DNA of 37,645 nt, taken from contig JAIRTW010000103.1 of NCBI GenBank assembly GCA_031254875.1, positions 1 through 37,645 on the forward strand. Direction: 5' to 3'. The notes beneath the pieces are model-generated. The model saw only the letters and a list, made by a program, of their open reading frames with translations, had not been told where the DNA came from and ran no database searches. Position 1 is the stretch's first letter; the number at the start of each line of letters is the position of its first letter. The stretch comes from Candidatus Bathycorpusculum termitum (GTDB lineage Archaea > Thermoproteota > Bathyarchaeia > Bathyarchaeales > Bathycorpusculaceae). This document shows positions 23,065-30,852 of the stretch, piece by piece. The position numbers were made by a program, and so were the translations under genes.

Positions 23065-24048
23065 CTATTCTGAACGTTTATGCCTAAACACAGCGACCAG
23101 GCCGACCATCAAAACAACTAAAATAATAGCACCCATAACTGCTAACCCAAAGAGCATATCAGCACCAGAGGATGGGGGTGAGATAGGATGCAGGGGCGGA
23201 AGCGAAAAAGAGGGTAGAGCTGTGATATTTGGAGTATCAGTTGGAGCGTGAGTTGGAAACGGCGATGAACTACCAGAATTGAAAGGGGAAAACGGTACGA
23301 GTGTGGAACTTGGGGAAGGTATAACTGTTGAGTCAGAGAGGTAGAGTTGCACATTGGTAATGTCGATTTCCTGCTGTCCAGAGCCATCGCTCCACCAGTT
23401 TTCACCCATCCCAGACATGAGACTGAGGGGGTGAGTTCTATCGGTGAATTGTTGCTGAGAAGCATTAATAACCACCAGATCATTAACCTCCAAAACAGCT
23501 GTTTGCGCCTGATTGTTAACAGTTAAAGCAATATGGTACCATGTGTTGCTTATTGGCTGGGAGCCCTCGGTTTGAAAAACGTAGGTGTAAACAAGGTCTC
23601 CGCCTAGCCACATTGACCACACGTTTGAACCATCTATTCCGATGCCGATGTTGCCAGCATTACCAGCCAGATCGGTAGAGTCACAGACATAGAGAAAGAA
23701 TATAGCACCGTTTCCCTGCGGAGCACCGTTGGGAACTTTGGTTACTAGGATATCTTGTGAAGCTACAATGATGCTGTTTACTGTTGAGGTGAAACCATCC
23801 CTTATGAGATATGAGCAGGAATTACTACCTGCGATGGGTGTGGGAACGATAAAGCGCGCGATACCGCCGCTGACGGTTTGACTTGCCCCAGAAACAACCT
23901 GCGATTTGGACCAGCGGTCAAAGTTTCCAGATGGAAAATTATCTGAAAACACAGTTGCGGCAACGGTTGATTTTAGAGAAACAAATAGAAGGATAGATAG
24001 AAGTACCAACACATAAAATACCATTAAACGCTTATTCATCTCAATCAA
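23065..24048 (-). CDS. Secreted, membrane-anchored concanavalin-like protein
   Basis: This 327-residue surface protein has a signal peptide to about residue 31 (VFYVLVLLSILLFVSLKSTVAA). A jelly-roll domain at about 32-238 has the start FSDNFPSGNFDRWS and the strands WYHIALTVNN and AVLEVNDLVV typical of LamG or concanavalin-like folds. A Ser/Thr/Pro-rich linker spans about 240-295. One C-terminal membrane helix (LFGLAVMGAIILVVLMVGLVA) and a basic stop (RHKRSE) end it. The domain may bind sugar or another surface ligand. N-glycosylation sequons (NAS, NIT) fit the presence of aglB. Confidence 0.82.
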   Translation of the reverse strand: MIEMNKRLMVFYVLVLLSILLFVSLKSTVAATVFSDNFPSGNFDRWSKSQVVSGASQTVSGGIARFIVPTPIAGSNSCSYLIRDGFTSTVNSIIVASQDILVTKVPNGAPQGNGAIFFLYVCDSTDLAGNAGNIGIGIDGSNVWSMWLGGDLVYTYVFQTEGSQPISNTWYHIALTVNNQAQTAVLEVNDLVVINASQQQFTDRTHPLSLMSGMGENWWSDGSGQQEIDITNVQLYLSDSTVIPSPSSTLVPFSPFNSGSSSPFPTHAPTDTPNITALPSFSLPPLHPISPPSSGADMLFGLAVMGAIILVVLMVGLVAVFRHKRSE

Positions 24049-24341
24049 TCATTCCTAAAAACTAGACCGCCATGTTTGCTTGAACTAAGGGGTTAAAAAC
24101 GTCGCCATACCTAAGACTAAAGCGAGCTTTACATTTAATTAAATCCAGTAAGTACAATGACGCGAAGGATTTAAACAGCATGTCAAGATAGCCCTTAACC
24201 AAAAAAGTCTCCACAAGAGGGTGCCATAGTTTATTTTGAGGCAGACACCGCCAAAATAGTACAATACCCACTACCACATTGCCCTATTGTGTCTCGATAA
24301 CAACAGATCAAAAAGTGAGTGAGAGTAACACTGCATTTTTG

Positions 24342-25772
24342 CTATCTTATTTTGCGGTCCAAAAGAGTACCATTGGCCGCAATTAGTTGCACATCTAGCG
24401 GCATGCTACCAAGGGTATGTGTGGCGCAACTCAAGCAGGGGTCAAAGGCGCGGATAACTGCTTCCACGCGGTTAAGCATCCCTTCTTGCAATTCGTGTGC
24501 CTTTATGTATTTTTTTGCAACCTGTGTCAGAGCCATGTTGTAGGCGATATTGTTGTGTTCGGTGGCAATAATCATGTTGTTCCAAGTTACCATACCTTGA
24601 GTGTCAACTTTGTAGTGGTGGATTAAGGTGCCGCGTGGTGCTTCTGCGATACCGATACCTTCAGGGTTGTTTACGAATGCTTTTGAGGTGATATGTTCAG
24701 ATTGGATGTCGGAGTCAGCAAGAAGACGTTTGACGTTTTCGATGCAAAACAGCATCTCAATGAGGCGGGCGTAGTGGTAGTGGAATGTGCTTTGGACAGG
24801 CCTGTTTTTGTCCAGTTTCTTAAACCCCTTGAGTGCCTCATCCGCCAGTGGCGTGCCACAGTGTGAGGCAATGTTGAGACGTGCCAGCGGACCAACGCGG
24901 TAAACGCCGCCTGGGTAACCAATGTTTCGGAAGTAGGGAAACTTCATGTAAGACCACGATTCCACGGCCTCTCCGATGAAGTCGCGGTATCGGGCAGGAT
25001 CTAGACATTCAACTGCTGTGGCTCCGTTTGGGTCTATGATACGGAGGTTCCCGTCATAATGTTCTAAACCGCCGTCAGGGGTTACTAGTCCCATGTAGTA
25101 GGTAGGGAAACAGCCAAAGCTCGCCACTTCCTCCTGCAAGCCATCAAGCATCTGCGTGTACAGGTCCAGCGTCTTTTGTGTGGCATCGAGAGCTTCGGGT
25201 AGGTTGCCACGGAGGTAATCGGCGCGTTCCTGTGTTAGAGGCCAGTTGACGCCTCCCGGCTGTATCCATTCGCTGGAATGTATTTTTCTACCCGCCACCT
25301 TCTCGATGATGTCTTGTCCAAACTTGCGCAGGCGGATACCCCGTATAGCCAACTCAGGTTCCCGCTCAATTAATCCAAAGATGTTGCGCTGTGCAGGGTT
25401 AGAATCAAATCCCAGCAACAAGTCAGGTGACGAGAGGTGGAAGAAATTTAATGCATGAGATTGAATCAGCTGCCCCATATGCATGAGGCGTCTGAGTTTC
25501 ACCGCTGTTTTGGGGGGGTCAATACCGACAATTTGATCACAGGCTTTAGCGCTAGCTAAGAGATGGCTCACTGGACATATACCGCAGGCGCGGCTGGTAA
25601 TTGAGGGCATCTCATAGAAGGGCCTGCCCTCCGTGAATTTTTCGAATCCACGGAAGTCAGTGACTTTAAAAAGTGCCTCTTTAACCGTATCATCATCATT
25701 TAGAAGGATGGTAACTTGGGCGTGTCCTTCAATTCGCGTAACCGGGGAAATCAAGATTTTTTTGTCAGCCAT
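24342..25772 (-). CDS. hoxH: [NiFe]-hydrogenase large subunit, HoxH-like (group 3)
   Basis: This is the catalytic subunit of a soluble [NiFe]-hydrogenase. N-terminal nickel ligands Cys63 and Cys66 lie in RACGICPVSH, and C-terminal Cys446 and Cys449 in FDPCLSCATH. PVTRIEGHAQV (10-20), VTDFRGFEKFTEGRPF and HYARLIEMLFCIE match HoxH of bidirectional hydrogenases best. A C-terminal extension of 24 residues after His452 must be cut by an M52 protease. The ATG at 25772 (MADKKILISPVTRIEG) is chosen; an open frame extends 67 codons upstream but reads through the small-subunit gene. It overlaps hoxY by 8 nt. Confidence 0.93.
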   Translation of the reverse strand: MADKKILISPVTRIEGHAQVTILLNDDDTVKEALFKVTDFRGFEKFTEGRPFYEMPSITSRACGICPVSHLLASAKACDQIVGIDPPKTAVKLRRLMHMGQLIQSHALNFFHLSSPDLLLGFDSNPAQRNIFGLIEREPELAIRGIRLRKFGQDIIEKVAGRKIHSSEWIQPGGVNWPLTQERADYLRGNLPEALDATQKTLDLYTQMLDGLQEEVASFGCFPTYYMGLVTPDGGLEHYDGNLRIIDPNGATAVECLDPARYRDFIGEAVESWSYMKFPYFRNIGYPGGVYRVGPLARLNIASHCGTPLADEALKGFKKLDKNRPVQSTFHYHYARLIEMLFCIENVKRLLADSDIQSEHITSKAFVNNPEGIGIAEAPRGTLIHHYKVDTQGMVTWNNMIIATEHNNIAYNMALTQVAKKYIKAHELQEGMLNRVEAVIRAFDPCLSCATHTLGSMPLDVQLIAANGTLLDRKIR

Positions 25773-26307
25773 ATTTTGAACGTCTCTCCATAACGGGTAT
25801 TCTCCCATCCAGCAACTCCGTGAGCACATAGTGGATAAGCTCAGCATTTGGTGGACAACCTGGGATATAGTGGTCGACTTTAACGATTTCGTGAAGCGGT
25901 CTGGCATGAATAAGCAGTTTGGGCACCTGCGTAGGAATCTGGGCGTGGAGATTTTCAGGGTTGTTATAGGCACGTTCTAGGATGACTTGGTCACTATGTG
26001 GCCAACTGTTACGCAATGCAGTGACATTGCCGGTAACCGCACAGTCACCCAAAGAAACCAAAACAGCAGTTTTAGACCGTACCGTCTTTAGCATTTCTTT
26101 CTGTTCTTCGTTTGCCATGGCACCTTCGATTAAGGTAACTGCAACATCGGGGGGAAACTCTTTCACATCAGCGATTGGGCTGTACACCAGAGTGATTTTT
26201 TTTGCCAAATCCACCAGCCGCTCGTCTTGGTCAAGGAAGCTCATGTGACATCCACTACATCCGCTGAGCCAAACTGTCGCAACCCGCATCTTTTGGTTTG
26301 GATTCAT
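25765..26307 (-). CDS. hoxY: [NiFe]-hydrogenase small subunit, HoxY-like
   Basis: This 180-residue small subunit should hold a single proximal [4Fe-4S] cluster through Cys17, Cys20 (GCSGCHMSF), Cys88 (LGDCAVTGN) and Cys150 (IPGCPPNAE). The motifs CHMSFLDQDERL, YSPIADVKEFP and VKVDHYIPGCPP match HoxY of group 3d enzymes more closely than MvhG or FrhG. It overlaps the ferredoxin-like gene upstream by 4 nt and hoxH downstream by 8 nt. HoxE, HoxF and HoxU are absent, so the electron acceptor is not the usual NAD diaphorase. Confidence 0.92.
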   Translation of the reverse strand: MNPNQKMRVATVWLSGCSGCHMSFLDQDERLVDLAKKITLVYSPIADVKEFPPDVAVTLIEGAMANEEQKEMLKTVRSKTAVLVSLGDCAVTGNVTALRNSWPHSDQVILERAYNNPENLHAQIPTQVPKLLIHARPLHEIVKVDHYIPGCPPNAELIHYVLTELLDGRIPVMERRSKYG

Positions 26308-26498
26308 TTGAGATGTTTCCTCCGCTCAACTATGAAGGTAATAACTTGGGGATCTTTGGTGTATTCAATGTTTTCACCTTCAATGTAGATGGTTCCGACG
26401 GGGCATACTTTGGCGCATTCTTGGTAGTTGTGGTCTTTTAGAACTTTTTCAAGTAATCCATGACGTTTATCATCTCTCAAAAAAAGACGTGCCTCCAC
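26304..26498 (-). CDS. Short ferredoxin-like leader protein of hox operon
   Basis: This 64-residue protein starts with GTG. The segment YQECAKVCPVGTIYIEGENI looks like the second half of a ferredoxin motif. Only two cysteines remain, and the preceding DHN lacks the CxxC expected in a normal CxxCxxCxxxCP motif. Either a deletion has removed half the cluster site, or this is a distinct protein that binds a cluster jointly with HoxY. The stop overlaps the HoxY start by 4 nt, so it is translated with the operon. The frame continues upstream of the GTG without a better start codon. It could be a remnant of a HoxU-like or ferredoxin subunit. Confidence 0.6.
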   Translation of the reverse strand: MEARLFLRDDKRHGLLEKVLKDHNYQECAKVCPVGTIYIEGENIEYTKDPQVITFIVERRKHLK

Positions 26499-26543
26499 TA
26501 TTGCTATTCTGTTATAGCACAGTAAAGCTAACAGAAGTTTCAG

Positions 26544-26551
26544 CTATAAAA
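26544..26551 (-). promoter_or_regulatory. Probable TATA box of the hox operon
   Basis: TTTTATAG on the minus strand lies about 50 nt upstream of the GTG of the leader gene. Between them, at 26511-26523, is GTTATAGCACAGT, which shares TTATAGCAC and CAGT with the hdrC upstream region. Confidence 0.4.
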
Positions 26552-26897
26552 GCGTGAGGGAAACAAAAAATGCCAGACTTGCCGACTGTTTATTTTGTTA
26601 CGTTCATACTGAAAAAGTGATAGCCGTTTGTGTGCTTCGCACGTTCGTTTAAAGGGTAAAAAGCGCTTAGTGAAGCTTTTTGTTCTCCGAGGCGTTCGGT
26701 TATATAAGATTTAGAGAGCGGCTTCTTGCTATGTTGTGGTTATGTTGAGTTGATGTTTACTGGAAATCATTTAATAGGTTCGGGCATTAATTGAGGGTAG
26801 TATGTAGGGGCATATTTGTTTCAAAGCGTTTCTTGAGACTTGTTGGGACAGCAAATAAACGGGTTATGTCTTGTGCGGGAATAGTTGCCCGAATACA
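26552..26897. other. Intergenic region, isolated TATA-like site
   Basis: No gene is seen. TTATATAAG (26700-26708) is a strong TATA-like sequence on the plus strand, about 190 nt before the S19e promoter. No good reading frame follows it. It could drive a small RNA or be an upstream promoter of the ribosomal operon. Confidence 0.35.
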
Positions 26898-26905
26898 TTT
26901 ATATT
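26898..26905 (+). promoter_or_regulatory. Promoter of the ribosomal protein operon
   Basis: TTTATATT is preceded by a BRE-like CGAATACA. Initiation near 26930 would give a leader of about 20 nt before the TTG start of S19e. GCAAGGA near 26933 is not well placed for a ribosome binding site. Confidence 0.6.
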
Positions 26906-26952
26906 AGGCTTCATTGTTTTAGTGCAAGGAAAAACTACAGGATAGAGCATCT

Positions 26953-27417
26953 TTGACGACTCCTCATGACGTTCCAGCTTCAATGTTCATTGACAGATTA
27001 GCAAAGTACCTTATGGAAAACGTTGATGAAGTTCAACCTCTGCCATGGGCACCTTTCGCCAAAACCGGCACCCATGTCGAGAAACAACCACAGAACGCAT
27101 CTTGGTGGTACACAAGAAGCGCGTCGATAATGCGTAAAGTCTACATTCATGGTCCAATCGGGTTGGAAAACCTCCGTTCAGACTATGGTGGAAGAAAAAA
27201 TCGGGGTAGCAAACCCAATCGAGCCGCAAAAGCTGGAGGAGGCAATATACGCAAAGCCCTCAAACAACTGGAAGCCGCCGGCTTAGTCCAGATTACCCGC
27301 CCGCAGGGCAGAGTTATGACACCCAAAGGGCGCAAACTAGCACAGGAAGTCGCTGGAGACCTCGCAAAAGAGCTCTACAAATCGGTTCCTGAGCTCAAGA
27401 AGTATCAAGGCGAATAG
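26953..27417 (+). CDS. rps19e: Ribosomal protein S19e
   Basis: This small-subunit protein is needed for late 30S head assembly. The 154 residues are full length, with the family blocks DVPASMFIDRLAKYL, WWYTRSASIMRKVYIHG, LRSDYGGRKNRGSKP, GGGNIRKALKQLE and GRVMTPKGRKLAQEVA. The start is TTG, chosen because MTTPHDVPA matches the family N-terminus; the first ATG is 10 codons in and would cut into the fold. It heads the S19e-PDCD5-L39e-L31e operon, with the next gene 6 nt on. Confidence 0.97.
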   Translation: MTTPHDVPASMFIDRLAKYLMENVDEVQPLPWAPFAKTGTHVEKQPQNASWWYTRSASIMRKVYIHGPIGLENLRSDYGGRKNRGSKPNRAAKAGGGNIRKALKQLEAAGLVQITRPQGRVMTPKGRKLAQEVAGDLAKELYKSVPELKKYQGE

Positions 27418-27423
27418 GAAACC

Positions 27424-27753
27424 ATGTCAGATGACGAGCTTGAGCAGATACGCAAGAGAAAACTTCTCTCGATGCAGAACCGTGTAAGCGACGAGCAGAG
27501 GCACGCTCAAGCCGAACAACAAATCGAACAGCAAAAACAGGCGCTCTTAGCAAAGATTTTGACGCCTGAAGCACGGCAAAGGCTAAATAACCTTAAAATG
27601 GTTAAACGGGACTTTGCTGAACAAATCGAGTTGCAGCTCATTGAGATGGCACAAGCCGGTAGACTACCGATTCCCCTCTCAGATGCCCAGCTCAAGTCGA
27701 TCCTAATACAGCTTCAATCACGGAAACGAGAGACAACCATTAGAAGGATATAA
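27424..27753 (+). CDS. PDCD5-family DNA-binding protein
   Basis: This 109-residue homolog of eukaryotic PDCD5 (TFAR19) is a helical-bundle protein conserved in archaea. MSDDELEQIRKRKL and a Gln-rich coiled helix (QAEQQIEQQKQALLAKIL) lead into LTPEARQRLNNLKMVKRD and the basic tail RKRETTIRRI. Archaeal members bind nucleic acid weakly and sit in this same ribosomal operon, which suggests a role near translation. The L39e gene begins 4 nt after it. Confidence 0.92.
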   Translation: MSDDELEQIRKRKLLSMQNRVSDEQRHAQAEQQIEQQKQALLAKILTPEARQRLNNLKMVKRDFAEQIELQLIEMAQAGRLPIPLSDAQLKSILIQLQSRKRETTIRRI

Positions 27754-27757
27754 GAAA

Positions 27758-27916
27758 ATGGCAAGAGTAAAACCAACCGCGAAAAAACTCCGCTTAGCTA
27801 AAGCAGGCAGAGAATCGCAGTCCGTTCCAACATGGGTCATAGCAAGAACCGACGGCAAAGTCAGGATGAACCCTAAATCCAGACGCAACTGGCGGACCAG
27901 CAAAATAAAGCCGTAA
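27758..27916 (+). CDS. rpl39e: Ribosomal protein L39e
   Basis: This 52-residue, highly basic protein lines the end of the polypeptide exit tunnel. The family pattern is clear: KPTAKKLRLAKAGRESQSVP, then TWVIARTDGKVRMNPKSRR and NWRTSKIKP. It starts with ATG 4 nt after the PDCD5 stop and is followed by GGAGAA, the ribosome binding site for L31e. Confidence 0.97.
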   Translation: MARVKPTAKKLRLAKAGRESQSVPTWVIARTDGKVRMNPKSRRNWRTSKIKP

Positions 27917-27929
27917 GGAGAAAATAGCC

Positions 27930-28418
27930 ATGACAGAAGAAACTAAACAAGAACAAGTACTGCAAGAAGAACTAGAAGAGCTAGCAGAGTTACCTGAGGA
28001 AGAACAACTAGAAGAAACCGCCGAGATAGAACAAGCGGTGGCTAAAGAGAAAACAGTACCTCAGAAAGCAGAGGAAGCAAAAGAAGAGGCTAAACCCAAA
28101 CGTAAAAAGAAAGACGACGATATCGTTGAAGAAAGATTCTATACCATCCCACTCCAAAGAGCCCTAGTCCGTCCGCCTAAGAAACGTGCACCCCGTGCGA
28201 TGCAATTGGTCAAAATCTTTGTAGCTAAACATATGAAACTCCAAGTAAAGGTTTCTGAAGAAGAGGAAAACGAAGAACTGCCTCAGCTTATCGTCAGCCC
28301 AGAGATTAACGAAAAAATTTGGGGACGGGGAATCGAAAAGCCTCCACGCAGAATCAAGACGCGCGTAACCAAGGATAGAGACGGAAACATATTCGTTTAC
28401 TTGGCAGAAAACCAGTAA
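27930..28418 (+). CDS. rpl31e: Ribosomal protein L31e with acidic N-terminal extension
   Basis: The L31e fold occupies about residues 64-162 (ERFYTIPLQRALVRPPKKRA, MQLVKIFVAKHM, INEKIWGRGIEKPPRRIK). In front is an added region of about 60 residues made mostly of Glu, Gln, Lys and Ala, ending in a basic KPKRKKKDDD hinge. Typical archaeal L31e is about 80-100 residues, so this one is half as long again. The start ATG is set by AAGGAG 7 nt upstream. The tail is probably flexible and solvent-exposed on the 50S subunit. It is the last gene of the operon, followed by a T-rich run. Confidence 0.95.
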   Translation: MTEETKQEQVLQEELEELAELPEEEQLEETAEIEQAVAKEKTVPQKAEEAKEEAKPKRKKKDDDIVEERFYTIPLQRALVRPPKKRAPRAMQLVKIFVAKHMKLQVKVSEEEENEELPQLIVSPEINEKIWGRGIEKPPRRIKTRVTKDRDGNIFVYLAENQ

Positions 28419-28454
28419 TTTTTTTATTTCCCAAATTATTTGTTTTTAAGCAAA
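28419..28454 (+). terminator. T-rich terminator after rpl31e
   Basis: A run of seven T starts right after the stop codon, and more T-rich tracts follow to about 28454. Archaeal RNA polymerase stops at such oligo-T signals without a hairpin. Confidence 0.5.
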
Positions 28455-28796
28455 AATGATGTTTAGGATTTTAGTAAATACTAAAAATTTTGTGGATCAA
28501 AAAGTATCGGTACCTAAACCACCATAATTTTCAGGATCTCTTGATCAATAGAGTACTTGTTCGCTGTGAGGCCGCTGAATTATAATTTACCCGTATGCGG
28601 TGAAATACCCCCTTGTTGATAAAAGCTGAAAATCGCCGAGATGATGACGAAGACACAGTAATGACGATGGTTTCTATATTGATTATGTTTTTTTCTGTGA
28701 ATGAAAGTTAGAAAGGTTGAAACAGAAATGATTTCCGTGAACTTTAAATGGGTGAGCCTAGAACAATATTAGCGATCATAGGACAGGCGAAGATTT
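28455..28796. other. Intergenic region with aIF6 promoter
   Basis: No gene is seen. Near the end, CTTTAAATG (28742-28750) is a good TATA box about 50 nt from the TTG start of aIF6. AGATGATGACG at about 28638 resembles a C box of a C/D guide RNA, but matching D boxes are missing. Confidence 0.4.
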
Positions 28797-29465
28797 TTGG
28801 CTGTTTACTTATCCAGTATCGTGGGAAGTTCAAGTATAGGCGTATATGCCTTAGCAACAGAAAACATAGTTATAATTCCAGTGATGGTTCCCCAAGATAA
28901 AGCTCAGGAATATGCGGATTGGCTCAAAGTTCGGCTTATCTATACCACCATCAGTGGCTCGGTTCTCGCTGGAGCCTTAGCCTGCGCAAACAGCAACGGC
29001 ATGTTGCTTTCTAACTCCATCCGTGGTGAAGAGCTCGAGCGTATAAAAGAAGCCTACAAGGGTAACATCACTCTTATGGAAAACAAAAAAAACGCCTACG
29101 GCAACCTCGTGCTCGCCAACGACAAAGGCGCAGTCGTGGATCCCCGATTCAAAGCCAAAGAAATCAAGCAGATCTCAGATACATTAGGCGTGGAAACAGT
29201 GCCAGCCGAAATTGCCGCTCTCCCCTACGTCGGTTCACTTGCAACAGCAACCAATAAGGGTGTTTTTGCTCATCCACTCCTAAAAGAGGAAGAGAAAAAA
29301 ATTCTCGAAAGCATCTTCAAGGTTCCCGTTGATGTAGGCACGGTTAACTGCGGCATACCCTATGTTGGCACAGGCCTAATTGCTAACAGCATCGCCGCCG
29401 TGGCGGGTTCCATGACGACTGGACCTGAAATGTTTATGATCGAGCAGATCTTGGGCACTTTATAA
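28797..29465 (+). CDS. eif6: Translation initiation factor aIF6
   Basis: aIF6 binds the large ribosomal subunit and blocks joining of the small one. The 222 residues make the five-fold repeated pentein barrel: SSIGVYALATENIVIIP, SVLAGALACANSNGMLL, AYGNLVLANDKGAVVDP, YVGSLATATNKGVFAHP and YVGTGLIANSIAAVAG are the successive repeats. The start is TTG. In many archaea this gene directly follows L31e; here it is 378 nt away and has its own promoter. The usual next gene (LX/L18a) is not found in the 500 nt after it. Confidence 0.96.
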   Translation: MAVYLSSIVGSSSIGVYALATENIVIIPVMVPQDKAQEYADWLKVRLIYTTISGSVLAGALACANSNGMLLSNSIRGEELERIKEAYKGNITLMENKKNAYGNLVLANDKGAVVDPRFKAKEIKQISDTLGVETVPAEIAALPYVGSLATATNKGVFAHPLLKEEEKKILESIFKVPVDVGTVNCGIPYVGTGLIANSIAAVAGSMTTGPEMFMIEQILGTL

Positions 29466-29965
29466 AAAGCGCCCTTAAGCAAGTTAGACAAGCTTCCAAC
29501 TCAGGCTATTGATATGCAGTAGTCTACAAAAGTATCTGATAAGATCAGATCATGGTGCGTGCTCTGGATTCGACCTTTACGTATTTACTCTTTGAAGGTA
29601 CGGAGATTCTTGATTAAGTCCCAAGTTCAGCACCGGTATTGCAATTAAATTTGAACCCTAACTTCCTGATTTAAGTCATAGCTTTCAGACGTAACGCCTT
29701 ATTTTTTGTCTCTTTTACTGTAGAAGCCGCTATAAGACAGTTCTATAAAAACCCACATATTACTTAACATAAGTAATATGGCTCAAACCTGAATAAGCCA
29801 CAATACGGCTCTAATTACAAAAACAGCTAAAAAACAAGTCTATAAACAAAACACATCACTTAAATTTGGGAAGTTAAGGTTTGAATTAAAAAGTGTCCAC
29901 TGCAGAGAATGGATGCTGTTCTAAAAACAGACATACATTCAGGTATGGAAGATGGGTAAATTTGA
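29466..29965. other. Intergenic region with palindrome
   Basis: No gene or RNA could be supported in this gap between convergent aIF6 and the GT4-type gene. It holds one perfect inverted repeat, CATATTACTT-AACAT-AAGTAATATG (29756-29780), with 10-bp arms. TCTATAAAAA just before it could be a TATA box. A bidirectional terminator, operator or small RNA are all possible. Confidence 0.4.
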
Positions 29966-30826
29966 CTATAGCAACCGGATTAATGAGCCCAGCAATGTAA
30001 ATAGCGCCACAATCAGCGTAATAATTAGGACTACTTGGCGCTCAGTGAGGGGGCGACGGTAGGTTATGCTTGTTACGAGGCTTTTTCTGCTGTCGGAACA
30101 GAGTTTTTTGCCGTCAAATGATACTGCTGCTTTTTTGCCTATAAAAAACGCTGAAAGCAGTATAAGAGCTGAGTTGAAGATAAAGGGCAGAATCGAGATA
30201 AACAGGTTCACTTTTAAGTCAGATATGACAGCAAAGGAAGCAATCGTCATGCCTATTGCAAAGGAGCCAGTGTTTCCGACAAAAATTTTTCCTGAAAAGT
30301 TAAATGCCGCTAAGATCAGCCAGAACAGAAGAGGCCCAATCATAAGCAGATAGTTCGGCGAAAAGGCCATCAAACCGACTATGACTATGGCAGGACAAAT
30401 AGATTCAAGTCCATTTAATCCCCCAAGCTGATTCACGACGTTGGTCACTATCATAACTATTAAAGGAATTATAATGTAAAAGTAGGCGATGCCGAAATCC
30501 ACCATCCCCACAAACGGCAGGGTTATGCTTGTTCGGGCATCGATTGCCTGCGCATAGTAAATCAGCGGCAGTGCAGCTATGAGGGGCATAAACGCTTTGT
30601 AACGCCATTTCAAATCTATCCAGTCATCCATCATACCCATGAAGCCGCCAAAGAGAACACAAGCAGCTAATGTGAAAGCGGCAGAGATTGGTTCAGGATT
30701 AGAACTTTGTTGCAAAAAATAAACCAAAAAAAGATAAACGGTTGTGAACAGGACATAGAAGGCCCCTAAACCGTTGGGGATTAAGGGGCGCCCAACTTTG
30801 TGTTGGTCAGGAACCCGTGGAAACAC
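29966..30826 (-). CDS. GT4-type (MraY/WecA/AglH-like) sugar-phosphate transferase, short N-terminus
   Basis: This 286-residue polytopic protein is of the family that puts a sugar-1-phosphate on a lipid carrier. The family features are the VGRPLIPNGLGAF cytosolic loop, the Asp pair MMDDWIDLKWRYK, and NQLGGLNGLE with an active-site Asn region. The third signature reads VGNTGSFAIG, with Asn where most members have Asp (GDTGS). The first membrane helix of the family is missing: the frame opens only 14 codons before the GTG start. It lies 26 nt downstream of aglB and is likely co-transcribed. It may supply or modify the lipid-linked glycan for AglB, or be partly inactive. Confidence 0.8.
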   Translation of the reverse strand: MFPRVPDQHKVGRPLIPNGLGAFYVLFTTVYLFLVYFLQQSSNPEPISAAFTLAACVLFGGFMGMMDDWIDLKWRYKAFMPLIAALPLIYYAQAIDARTSITLPFVGMVDFGIAYFYIIIPLIVMIVTNVVNQLGGLNGLESICPAIVIVGLMAFSPNYLLMIGPLLFWLILAAFNFSGKIFVGNTGSFAIGMTIASFAVISDLKVNLFISILPFIFNSALILLSAFFIGKKAAVSFDGKKLCSDSRKSLVTSITYRRPLTERQVVLIITLIVALFTLLGSLIRLL

Positions 30827-30852
30827 TTTTGTGCCGCTTCCTGCGTGCTGAT

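Noticed and set aside
24062-24277. 71-codon minus-strand frame ending in LRYGDVFNPLVQANMAV
   Set aside because: It has a somewhat protein-like C-terminus but no family match I can name, no clear start signal and no operon link. Left as a possible remnant.
25773-25973. 67-codon upstream extension of the hydrogenase large subunit
   Set aside because: It reads through the end of the small-subunit gene in another frame and has no similarity to HoxH. The family start MADKKILISPVTRIEG is clear.
28630-28690. Possible C/D box guide RNA (AGATGATGACG)
   Set aside because: A good C box is present but no CTGA D box occurs at proper spacing on either side.
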